DNA of 14,819 nt, taken from assembly GCA_016206585.1 (NCBI GenBank), contig JACQRE010000154.1, forward strand, positions 1 to 14,819, written 5' to 3'. The translations under genes were made by a program, and so were the position numbers. Of the stretch, positions 1-6,296 are shown piece by piece. The stretch is from Candidatus Omnitrophota bacterium. GTDB taxonomy: Bacteria; Omnitrophota; Gorgyraeia; Aquiviventales; Aquiviventaceae. Numbering within the stretch: position 1 is the stretch's first letter; each line of letters begins with the position of its first letter. A model generated the notes under the pieces. The model was not told where the DNA came from. It did not search any database and saw nothing but the letters and a program-made list of their open reading frames with translations.

Positions 1-93
1 CTGCTGTACGTCAAGCGCATGTGCTTGATGCTCGACATGCGGATCCTCGCGTGGACGATCCTCGTCGTGGTGACGGGCCGCGGGATCCGGTAA
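1..93 (+). CDS. C-terminal end of a polyprenyl-phosphate sugar transferase (partial)
   Basis: The first 30 codons of the window, in frame 1, end at a TAA at 91-93. The tail contains LDMRILAWTILVVVTGRG, which matches the usual end of the bacterial sugar transferase family (WcaJ/EpsE-type undecaprenyl-phosphate sugar phosphotransferases), typically of the form 'W.LDLKILL.Ti..VL.GRGA'. These membrane enzymes move a sugar-1-phosphate onto the lipid carrier and start exopolysaccharide or O-unit assembly. The catalytic part lies outside the window. Its position beside PEP-CTERM and exosortase genes agrees with the known pairing of exosortase systems with exopolysaccharide loci. The next start codon is 60 nt downstream. 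The family call rests on a short C-terminal match only. Confidence 0.72.
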   Translation: MLYVKRMCLMLDMRILAWTILVVVTGRGIR

Positions 94-124
94 CGGTGCG
101 TGCAAAGTTTTCGGGAGTGTGTCG

Positions 125-144
125 TGTGTCGCAACACAAGGAGG
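125..144 (+). promoter_or_regulatory. Leader hairpin abutting the Shine-Dalgarno of the first PEP-CTERM gene
   Basis: TGTGT (125-129) pairs with ACACA (134-138) around the loop CGCA. The Shine-Dalgarno AGGAGG (139-144) follows with no gap, and the ATG is at 153, so ribosome access sits next to a small stem. A similar arrangement precedes the second PEP-CTERM gene at 1245-1267. The stem is only 5 bp and could be chance; the ribosome-binding site itself is clear. Confidence 0.35.
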
Positions 145-152
145 GAGTGGCA

Positions 153-959
153 ATGAAGAAGTTCTTCTTGGCTCTCCTGGTGATCGGGGCGGTGGTCGCT
201 CCGTCAACAGGGCTGGTGTTTGCGGACCCGGTGCCGGATCCCGAGCCATCGCCGGTGACGCCGGGCGCAAGCGGTGAGCAGAGCGTGGATGATGAGATCG
301 GCAGCTTTATTGACGATCTCGACGGTGGCGGCGTGGACATCACTGAGGATCAGGCGCTGCAGTCGTTGGTGTTCACCTGCCCCCTGGGTGGTGACTGCCC
401 TGGCGGCATCATCATCGAGCAGGCGGGGTTAGCTGATGAGAACCGGATGGGCATTTACGATATCGCCGATGCCGGTTCGGATCCAGACCGCGTCGAGATT
501 TTCGTGGGTGGCGACACCGATGGCGCCACGGAATCCTTTGAGCTCTTCGACAACGGCGATGGTACCTTCTCGGTGTTTGTCGGCGGCTCGGACAGTACTG
601 TAGACTTTGACGACAACGCGTTTCGGGTCTACATCGAGAACGACGACAATATCTTCTTCCAGGACGATTCCCGCAACGTCGATGGCGAGCGCCACGTGCT
701 GATCTTCCACACGGAGGACGGAGGCACTGGTGACTTGAGCGGTACGGTGGTCCCGGATCACTCGTTCATCTTCGCCTTTGAGGATCTCCCGGAAGGTCCG
801 TCAGACTTTGACTACAACGACTTCCTGTACCACTTCCAAATCCCGACCACTGAGCCGCCGCCGACCGGGGTGATCCCGGAGCCGGGCACTATGCTGCTCT
901 TCGGGCTTGGCGGGATCGGGGCTGCGTTCTCGCGGCGCCGCAAGGTGTCGAAGGTCTAA
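153..959 (+). CDS. DUF4114-like PEP-CTERM secreted protein
   Basis: A 268-residue exported protein. An N-terminal signal peptide has MKK, a hydrophobic core at about residues 4-21 and a probable cleavage after VFA (24). The body is acidic and Gly/Asp-rich, and has a FAFEDL...DFDYNDF motif (D218, D220, N222, D223) typical of DUF4114-type calcium-binding-like domains. The C-terminus is a classic PEP-CTERM sorting signal: PEPG at 242-245, a short hydrophobic helix at about 246-260, then RRRK at 261-264. Exosortase should cut near PEP and release or transfer the protein to the surface or exopolysaccharide matrix. The ATG at 153 is preferred over upstream in-frame codons because it has AAGGAGG at 8 nt and begins the signal peptide. 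A strong terminator follows. The domain name is from motif recognition; the sorting call is firm. Confidence 0.9.
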   Translation: MKKFFLALLVIGAVVAPSTGLVFADPVPDPEPSPVTPGASGEQSVDDEIGSFIDDLDGGGVDITEDQALQSLVFTCPLGGDCPGGIIIEQAGLADENRMGIYDIADAGSDPDRVEIFVGGDTDGATESFELFDNGDGTFSVFVGGSDSTVDFDDNAFRVYIENDDNIFFQDDSRNVDGERHVLIFHTEDGGTGDLSGTVVPDHSFIFAFEDLPEGPSDFDYNDFLYHFQIPTTEPPPTGVIPEPGTMLLFGLGGIGAAFSRRRKVSKV

Positions 960-994
960 CTCGAAAACCAGCTCGACCACACTCCCTCCTTGGG

Positions 995-1037
995 ATCCCG
1001 CGCGCTTCGGTGGACGGAGCGTGCGGGATTCTTTTTT
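995..1037 (+). terminator. Intrinsic terminator after the DUF4114-like gene
   Basis: ATCCCGCGCGCT (995-1006) pairs over 12 bp with AGCGTGCGGGAT (1018-1029), including one G-U pair. The loop is 11 nt, and the stem is followed by TTCTTTTTT to 1037. This is a textbook Rho-independent terminator 36 nt after the stop codon at 957-959. It separates the first PEP-CTERM gene from the second, which implies a separate promoter for the latter. Confidence 0.9.
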
Positions 1038-1212
1038 CCTTCGTTGCAATGCGACAACAGAGTGTTGCGATTCTTCGTCATCTTGGCTGTCCTAGTTTGT
1101 CCGGCAAGAGGGGCACAAGGTCCATCCGATACTTTTTGAAAGACGACAAGACACAACATACGTTATAATAGGTAGTTACAATCATTCTCCGGCTCGTCTT
1201 GAATGGGGAAGT
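1038..1212 (+). promoter_or_regulatory. AT-richer leader upstream of the small PEP-CTERM gene
   Basis: There is no credible gene between 960 and 1272. After the terminator this stretch is clearly lower in GC than the coding DNA around it. It holds a perfect TATAAT at 1164-1169, but no good -35 box lies 16-18 nt upstream (TTGAAA at 1136-1141 is 22 nt away). It also holds an imperfect inverted repeat centred near 1061 (CAACA 1055-1059 and TGTTG 1063-1067, extended by CG on both sides with one bulged base). That repeat lies about 150 nt before the sigma-54 element, a distance at which activator sites are usual. The role of either element is inference. Confidence 0.3.
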
Positions 1213-1228
1213 TGGTACAGAACCTGCT
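1213..1228 (+). promoter_or_regulatory. Sigma-54 (-24/-12) promoter of the PEP-CTERM lipoprotein gene
   Basis: TGGTACAGAACCTGCT fits the RpoN consensus TGGCACGNNNNTTGCW. The invariant GG (1214-1215) and GC (1226-1227) are exactly 10 nt apart, and most flanking positions agree. Transcription would start near 1239 and leave a leader of about 34 nt before the ATG at 1273. The window also encodes sigma-54 (8908-10365) and an NtrC-type activator (6286-7680), so the needed proteins are at hand. The match is read by eye and not scored against the genome. Confidence 0.68.
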
Positions 1229-1244
1229 CTTTAACTACCTCAAC

Positions 1245-1267
1245 GACGCCTGTACAGCGTCAGGAGG
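1245..1267 (+). promoter_or_regulatory. 5'-leader hairpin abutting the Shine-Dalgarno of the PEP-CTERM lipoprotein gene
   Basis: GACGC (1245-1249) pairs with GCGTC (1257-1261) around CTGTACA. AGGAGG (1262-1267) follows immediately, 5 nt before the ATG at 1273. It repeats the layout seen before the first PEP-CTERM gene, with different sequence. It may stabilise the mRNA end or modulate translation; chance is not excluded. Confidence 0.35.
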
Positions 1268-1272
1268 ATTGT

Positions 1273-1662
1273 ATGACCCATGCATCACGGATTGCGTTGG
1301 TGGCCATTGGCGCGAGTGCCCAGTTGCTCCTCTCCGGTTGTGGCGGGGGCGGGGACGGCAGCGGGTTCTTCGGCAGCCTCTTCGGGGGCGGCTCGGACTC
1401 GTCCGGGATCCTCGGCTCCTTCGCCTCAGCCGGCAGCGAGCTCTTGGGCGGCGGCGGCGGGGATGGCGGCACTGGCGGCACCGGTGATGGCGGAGTGGGC
1501 GGCGGTGTTGGCGGCGGCGCGGGAGGCTCTGGCGACTCCACGGGGAATGTCGCGGCCCTCCACAGCCCCGAACCTGGCAGCATGGCGCTCTTCGGCGGCG
1601 GGTTGGCCTGCGCCGCGATGCTGTCTCGCCGGCGCCGGAAGTCTTCCACCAAGCGATCGTAA
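1273..1662 (+). CDS. Gly-rich PEP-CTERM lipoprotein
   Basis: A 129-residue protein with signals at both ends. The N-terminus has a short hydrophobic signal and a lipobox LSGC (residues 20-23), so Cys23 should be lipidated after signal peptidase II cleavage. The middle (24-97) is low-complexity, dominated by Gly with Ser and Asp. The C-terminus has PEPG at 99-102, a short hydrophobic stretch to about 117 and RRRRK at 119-123, which is a PEP-CTERM exosortase signal. After exosortase cleavage the protein would remain held only by its N-terminal lipid. The start is set by AGGAGG at 1262-1267. A sigma-54 promoter precedes the gene and no obvious terminator follows it. A frame overlapping its start (from 1203) is not coding. 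The function of the Gly-rich core is unknown. Confidence 0.88.
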   Translation: MTHASRIALVAIGASAQLLLSGCGGGGDGSGFFGSLFGGGSDSSGILGSFASAGSELLGGGGGDGGTGGTGDGGVGGGVGGGAGGSGDSTGNVAALHSPEPGSMALFGGGLACAAMLSRRRRKSSTKRS

Positions 1663-1764
1663 GACCCATCGTGCTGAACCGCTGACGTTCACCCGTCGGC
1701 GCCTGCGCACGTGTGATGCCCTCCGTGTAGCCGGACCGTTCGCACTTCATTGAGAGGAGGCACG

Positions 1765-3576
1765 ATGTCGATCGTGTGGTCGGTGCTGCGTGACATCGCC
1801 AAGCTCTTCGGGTCCCAGCGCAAGCTGTGGGTGCCGTTCCTCCTCGTCGCCGTCGTGGAGGCGCTCTTCCTCGGGCTGGTCTGGCTCGCCCCGCATCCGC
1901 CGTTTTCCACGTACCTGGCACCCCCCATCCGCTACTTCTTCAGCGACCGCGTGCTCCACTACCCCGCGCACCTCTGGTTCCTCTTCCACGTGATGAAGCA
2001 CACGCACCTGGCCGCCCTCACGCTCGCGGGCGCCTTCATGACCGGGGTGGTCTGCGTCATGGTGCGCCAGGCGCATGACGAGCAGGCGCTGTCGCTGCGC
2101 GAAGCGCTGGTGGGCAAGCAGGTGCGCTATGGGACGGTGGTGATCCTCTGGCTGATCACGTGGGGGCTGGCGAAGGGGTTAGGGGAGGCCGCCTCGCAGA
2201 TCACGCAGCCGGCCCTGTGGATGGCCTGGGGCCTGATCGGCGCGACGGTGCTGCTGCAAGCGCTGCTGGCCTACGCGATTCCGGTGGCGGTCTTCGAGCA
2301 GGCGAAGTGGTGGACCGCGCTGGCGCGCAGCGCGCGCGAGATGCTCCGGTATCCGGTCAGCACCCTGGTGGTGGTGGGGGTGCCGAGTGCCGCGTCCATC
2401 GTGTTCGGCATGGTGCTCACCCCCCAGCTCGTGTCGCACCTCATGCTGCGCGTCGCCCCCGAGATCGCGGTGCCGCTGGTGGCACTGCGGCTGGCGGTGT
2501 GGACCGTGATTGACGCCGTCATGACGGTGGCCATCGTGCATCTCTGGTGGCGGCATCGCGCGCCGCAGGCGGCCCCGGCTGCGGTCAAGGCCTCCACGAC
2601 CCCGCCACCCCCATTCCTGCGGCCAGCCAAGGCGCTGCTCGGCGCCATGTCGATCATGTGCCTGTTCTTCACGGCCGGCTGCAGCGAGGCGTACAACGGC
2701 GAGCGGCTCTTCTGGAAGGCCCAGCAGGTCGCGGCCCCCGTCCTGAAGAATCCGGCGCAGGCGACGCCGGAGCAGTTCGCCAAGTCGCACGAGGCGCTGC
2801 GCCTCGTGATCGAGAAGGCGCCGGGCACCGTGTGGGCGGCGCGCGCGCAGGCGGGCATCGGCGGCCTCTTCGTGCTCCAGAAAGAGCTGGCGAACGCGCG
2901 GGAGGCGTACCGGCTCGTGATCCAGAACTACGGCCAGTTCAAGGACCTCGCGTTGAACTCTCGCGCGGCGATCGCCAAGACGTACGAGCTCGAGCAGGAC
3001 TGGCCGGAAGCCATCAAGGCCTACAACGAGATCCTCGAGTTCCACCCCTGGAGCACGATCGGCCTCCAGGCGCCGCTCTACGTCGCGCTGATCCACAGCA
3101 AACAGCTGCAGCAGCCGGATCAGGCGGCGAAGGCGTACGAGCGCGCCGCGCGCCTCTACGAGAAGCTGATTCCGGACGCGCCGAACCCGGGGGCGGCCGC
3201 CCAGGCGAAGGGCTACCTCGCGCAGGCGTACGAGCGGCTGGAGCAGTGGGACCGGGCGATCGCGGTGCTGAACGACCTCCTGGTCTCGCCTGAAGGGGTG
3301 AACCGGCCGCTGACGCTCCTGATGCTGGGCTCCATCTACCAGACGCGCAAGAACGACCCGCAGAAGGCCGGCGAGATCTACACGCAGCTGATCACCGAGT
3401 TCCCCAAGAACCCGCTCAGCCAGGTGGCGGTCGCGCAGATGAAGCACCTCGGCCTGCCGATCCCTGAGGGCGTTGAGGCCTCCGGTGCCGCGTCAGACGC
3501 GGCCGACACGCAGACCACCAAGCCGGCGATTCCGCCCGTTCCGTCGCTGGGCGCGCCCGGCGTTGCCCCCAACTAA
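1765..3576 (+). CDS. Fusion of a multi-pass membrane domain with a lipobox-led TPR domain
   Basis: A 603-residue protein in two parts. Residues 1 to about 265 hold roughly six hydrophobic helices (near 23-42, 82-101, 122-140, 153-173, 200-220, 236-262) and match no family I can name. A Pro/Ala-rich linker (about 265-288) leads to a second signal-like segment with a lipobox-like TAGC ending at Cys306. Residues 310-575 then form TPR-type helical repeats, followed by a Pro/Ala tail. The TPR part resembles lipoproteins of the PEP-CTERM TPR class (PrsT-like), but is joined in frame to the membrane part. If the first part has six passes with the N-terminus inside, the seventh segment would put the TPRs in the periplasm. 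ATG 1765 has AGGAGG at 1755-1760; an in-frame TTG at 1750 lies across that site and is less likely. The exosortase start follows the stop by 2 nt. Confidence 0.8.
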   Translation: MSIVWSVLRDIAKLFGSQRKLWVPFLLVAVVEALFLGLVWLAPHPPFSTYLAPPIRYFFSDRVLHYPAHLWFLFHVMKHTHLAALTLAGAFMTGVVCVMVRQAHDEQALSLREALVGKQVRYGTVVILWLITWGLAKGLGEAASQITQPALWMAWGLIGATVLLQALLAYAIPVAVFEQAKWWTALARSAREMLRYPVSTLVVVGVPSAASIVFGMVLTPQLVSHLMLRVAPEIAVPLVALRLAVWTVIDAVMTVAIVHLWWRHRAPQAAPAAVKASTTPPPPFLRPAKALLGAMSIMCLFFTAGCSEAYNGERLFWKAQQVAAPVLKNPAQATPEQFAKSHEALRLVIEKAPGTVWAARAQAGIGGLFVLQKELANAREAYRLVIQNYGQFKDLALNSRAAIAKTYELEQDWPEAIKAYNEILEFHPWSTIGLQAPLYVALIHSKQLQQPDQAAKAYERAARLYEKLIPDAPNPGAAAQAKGYLAQAYERLEQWDRAIAVLNDLLVSPEGVNRPLTLLMLGSIYQTRKNDPQKAGEIYTQLITEFPKNPLSQVAVAQMKHLGLPIPEGVEASGAASDAADTQTTKPAIPPVPSLGAPGVAPN

Positions 3577-3578
3577 GG

Positions 3579-4442
3579 ATGCTTGCTGCCGCCACCCGTC
3601 CCTCCGTTCGCCAGCTGACGACGGGACTGCCCTTCGCGGCGGTCTTCGCGCTGCTGTTCTGGCCGACCTTCGTGTGGATGGCGCAGCGCTTCGACGCGGC
3701 CGACTCCTTCTACTCCCACGGCTGGCTGATCCCCTTCGCCAGCGGCTGGCTCATTTGGCAGCGCCGCGAGCGGCTCGGCCGGTGCGGCGTCCGCCCCAGC
3801 TACTGGGGGCTCGCGCTGCTCATCCCCTCGCTGTTGGTGCACACGGTGGCGACATGGTGGCAGATCGGGTTCGCCTCAGGGCTGGCGATGGTGGGCGCCG
3901 TCTATGGGCTCGTGTGGACGGTCTGGGGCTGGGGCGTCCTGTGGGCGCTGCGGTTTCCCATGCTGTTCCTGCTCTTCATGGTGCCGCTGCCGGGCATCCT
4001 CCTGCTGTCCATCAGCTTCAAGATGAAGCTGCTGGCGGCCACGCTGGCGACGCACGTCCTGCACCTCATCGGCATGCCCGCCACGCAGGCCGGCTCCACG
4101 ATCCACGTGCCGGGGATCTCCGTCATCGTGGATGACACGTGCAGCGGGCTGCGCTCGCTCATCACCCTGATCGCGCTCTCGACGCTGTGGACGGCGCTGA
4201 TGCCGCCTCAGGCGAGGCGGTGGCACAAGCTGACGGTCGTGGCGGCGTCGATCCCGATTGCGTTGATGGCGAACATGGTGCGGATCATCACGCTCGTGCT
4301 CCTGTCGGCGATCTACGGCCCGAAGATTGCGGAGAGTTTCATCCATTACGGCTCGGGCATCGTCGTCTTCGGCGTCGCGCTGGCGGCGCTCGGATGGCTG
4401 AGCCGCCGGCTGGTGCCCAGCGCTCCGACAGCTAGCGCATAA
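3579..4442 (+). CDS. xrt: Exosortase (EpsH family)
   Basis: A 287-residue polytopic inner-membrane protease/transpeptidase of the exosortase/archaeosortase family. The three catalytic residues are all present in their usual settings: Cys188 in DDTCSGLRSL, Arg235 in ANMVRI, and His256 in FIHYGSG. The protein is almost entirely hydrophobic, with about eight helices and an N-terminal FYSHGWLIPF-type segment typical of the family. It should recognise the PEP-CTERM tails of the two proteins encoded at 153-959 and 1273-1662. The ATG lies 2 nt after the preceding stop, with only a weak AAGG, which suggests translational coupling to the TPR fusion gene. The EpsI-domain gene follows by 5 nt. The subclass (XrtA to others) cannot be assigned by eye. 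Confidence 0.96.
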   Translation: MLAAATRPSVRQLTTGLPFAAVFALLFWPTFVWMAQRFDAADSFYSHGWLIPFASGWLIWQRRERLGRCGVRPSYWGLALLIPSLLVHTVATWWQIGFASGLAMVGAVYGLVWTVWGWGVLWALRFPMLFLLFMVPLPGILLLSISFKMKLLAATLATHVLHLIGMPATQAGSTIHVPGISVIVDDTCSGLRSLITLIALSTLWTALMPPQARRWHKLTVVAASIPIALMANMVRIITLVLLSAIYGPKIAESFIHYGSGIVVFGVALAALGWLSRRLVPSAPTASA

Positions 4443-4447
4443 CTCCC

Positions 4448-5107
4448 ATGCCACGCCCCCACACCAAACTATTCCCGAACGTCAAGAAGCCCAAGTTTGG
4501 TGTGGGGGCGCGTGTGCTGGCGTTTCTGAGCCTGGCGGCCTGCGCCTGGCTGGTGTGGGCCGGGGACATGCCGTCCGCGACCTCGCAGCAGGCGGCACCA
4601 GTTCCGGACCGTCTCGGCCTCTGGGAAGGGAAGCCGCTGGAGGTCGAGGACCGGACGGTCGAGATCCTGGAGACGGACGACGTCTCGCTGATGGAATACC
4701 GGCTCGGCCAGGAGCCGCCGGTGTGGTTCGCCCAGGTGGCGGGGTTCGGCACCCGGGCGGCGTTTCACCCGCCGGAGCTGTGCTACGTGGGCAGCCACTA
4801 CCAGGTCGCCGACCGCGGGCCCATCTCCGTGATCGTGAACGGCAAGGTCCGGGACGTGATGCGGCTGGTGGTCACCAAGGGCACAGAGCGGTTTGAGGCG
4901 TGGTACTGGTTCACCGCCGATGACCGGGTGACCCCCAGCTACTACCAGCAGCAGCTGTGGCTGGCGGCCGATTCGATCCGCCGCCGGCCGATGTCCGGCA
5001 CGCTGGTGCGCATCTCGACACCGCTTGAGCATCCGGAGCGCGCGCGTCGACGGCTGCTAGCCTTTGTCGCATCGTGGGATAACAAAATCATCCAGGATGG
5101 ATCATAG
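4448..5107 (+). CDS. epsI: EpsI-domain exosortase-associated protein (DUF3485)
   Basis: A 219-residue protein with one N-terminal membrane helix (about 22-38) and a periplasmic EpsI/DUF3485 domain. The hallmark HPPELCYVGSHYQV segment and the later EAWYWF are both clear. EpsI proteins occur next to, or fused to, exosortases and are thought to assist PEP-CTERM processing or exopolysaccharide export; the biochemical role is not established. The gene starts 5 nt after the exosortase stop, so the two are surely cotranscribed. The TAG at 5105-5107 overlaps a possible early ATG (5097) of the kinase gene. Confidence 0.92.
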   Translation: MPRPHTKLFPNVKKPKFGVGARVLAFLSLAACAWLVWAGDMPSATSQQAAPVPDRLGLWEGKPLEVEDRTVEILETDDVSLMEYRLGQEPPVWFAQVAGFGTRAAFHPPELCYVGSHYQVADRGPISVIVNGKVRDVMRLVVTKGTERFEAWYWFTADDRVTPSYYQQQLWLAADSIRRRPMSGTLVRISTPLEHPERARRRLLAFVASWDNKIIQDGS

Positions 5108-5136
5108 AGCCAGCCCCCTCGCCATGCCCGGTTCCC

Positions 5137-5165
5137 TTGACGCTCCCAAACGGGTGTGGTACCCT
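5137..5165 (+). promoter_or_regulatory. Possible sigma-70 promoter for the kinase/regulator genes
   Basis: TTGACG (5137-5142) and TACCCT (5160-5165) are 17 nt apart, and TG stands one base before the -10 box as in extended -10 promoters. The -35 is close to consensus; the -10 matches at only three of six positions. Transcription would begin near 5172, before the proposed kinase ATG at 5214. If real, the sensory genes can be expressed apart from the exosortase genes. Confidence 0.35.
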
Positions 5166-5213
5166 TCAAAGCTCAAGCCCAATGCGCGTACCCAGAAGGC
5201 GACCCGCATCGTC

Positions 5214-6296
5214 ATGGAGCCGTCAGCACCTCAAGGCAACGAGTGGGAACAACTCTTCAGCGTGGCCCCCTGCGGGCTCATCCTGCTGGATGCGCATGCG
5301 GTCGTCCAATACCTCAATCCCTCAGCCGCCCAGCTCCTCGGCCTGGACCTGAAACGGTCGGTCGGGCAGCCGCTGACCGACCTGCTCCCCACCTGGAAAG
5401 GCACCCCCTTCTACGCCAGCCTGCCCTCGTTCCTCGGCGCGCAGTCCACGTTTGAAGCCATCCAGTTCGACGTGCCGGGGCCCGACGCGAAGGCGCTGCG
5501 CCTCTCGGCCGCCTACGTGCCCAATGGCGCCGCCAAGGCGCGTGGGGTGCTGCTGACCGTCATCGAGAACACCGAAGTGGCGACCTTGGAGCGGCGGCTG
5601 CACCGCGCGGAGTACCAGGCGTCGATCGGGAAACTCGCGCGCGGCATCGCGCACGAGCTGAACAGCCCGCTCGACGGCGTCCTGCGCTACACCCACCTGG
5701 CCCTCGAGCACCTCACCGAAGATTCGCCGGTGCGCGAGTACCTCATCCACGTGAAGGAAGGGCTCGACCGGATGGTGCGGGCGGTGCGCGCGTTCCTCGA
5801 GTTCTCGCGGCAGGTCACCACCCCGGTCAACCGCGTCGCGAACCTGAACCAGCTGGTGGAAGACGCGCTCCTGCTGGTGCAGCACCGGGCGAAGTTCCAG
5901 CAGGTGCGCATCGTGAAGCAGTTTGACGCGCAGCTGCCGGCGGTGCTCGACGGCGGGCTGCAGCACGCCGTCGTCAACCTCGTCAAGAACGCCTTCGACG
6001 CCATGCCGCGCGGCGGCACGCTGACCATTACGACGCGCACGGCGGGCTCGCAGGTCGTCGTCGACGTGGAGGACACGGGGTCCGGCATCCCGGAGGAGAT
6101 CCGCCCGCGGATCTTCGAGCCGTTCTTCTCGACGAAGCCCATTCATCAGGGCAGCGGCTTGGGGCTGATCATCGCGAAGGAAGTGGTCGAGCGCTCCGGC
6201 GGGACGATTGGGTTCACGAGCCAGGCCGGGGCGGGCACGACGTTCCGCATCCAGGTGCCGCTGGCACCTTCGGAGGCTGCACCCAATGGAGCGTAA
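5214..6296 (+). CDS. Soluble PAS-domain sensor histidine kinase (NtrB/PrsK-like role)
   Basis: From ATG 5214 this is a 360-residue cytoplasmic kinase with no membrane helix. A PAS domain (about 12-115) starts with FSVAPCGLILLD. The dimerisation/phosphoacceptor domain has GIAHELNSPLDG with His147. The HATPase domain shows the N box NLVKNAFDA (Asn259), G1 DTGSGI (Asp287), FEPFFSTK, and G2 GSGLGL (313-318). The layout is NtrB-like. It should phosphorylate the regulator encoded immediately downstream, which overlaps it by 11 nt. Classical PrsK kinases of PEP-CTERM systems carry many membrane helices, so this is a different type. The start is uncertain: in-frame ATGs at 5097 and 5124 would add up to 39 residues without domain character. 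I prefer 5214 because it begins just before the PAS domain and after a possible promoter. Confidence 0.9.
   Translation: MEPSAPQGNEWEQLFSVAPCGLILLDAHAVVQYLNPSAAQLLGLDLKRSVGQPLTDLLPTWKGTPFYASLPSFLGAQSTFEAIQFDVPGPDAKALRLSAAYVPNGAAKARGVLLTVIENTEVATLERRLHRAEYQASIGKLARGIAHELNSPLDGVLRYTHLALEHLTEDSPVREYLIHVKEGLDRMVRAVRAFLEFSRQVTTPVNRVANLNQLVEDALLLVQHRAKFQQVRIVKQFDAQLPAVLDGGLQHAVVNLVKNAFDAMPRGGTLTITTRTAGSQVVVDVEDTGSGIPEEIRPRIFEPFFSTKPIHQGSGLGLIIAKEVVERSGGTIGFTSQAGAGTTFRIQVPLAPSEAAPNGA

Noticed and set aside
79..104. A sigma-54-like site before the first PEP-CTERM gene (GG at 89-90, GC at 102-103).
   Set aside because: The two dinucleotides are 11 nt apart, not the required 10, and the flanking bases fit poorly.
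1203..1487. A frame overlapping the start of the Gly-rich PEP-CTERM gene.
   Set aside because: Its start lies just before the promoter element, it has no ribosome-binding site, and its product is Arg-rich noise from a GC-rich shifted frame.
2179..3447. A long minus-strand open frame opposite the TPR fusion gene.
   Set aside because: The product is Arg/Leu/His-rich without domains, as expected antisense to GC-rich coding DNA; the plus strand has clear TPR and membrane features.
5158..5178. A TGG...GC element after the EpsI gene resembling a sigma-54 promoter.
   Set aside because: Spacing is 11 nt. The same stretch fits an extended -10 sigma-70 site better.
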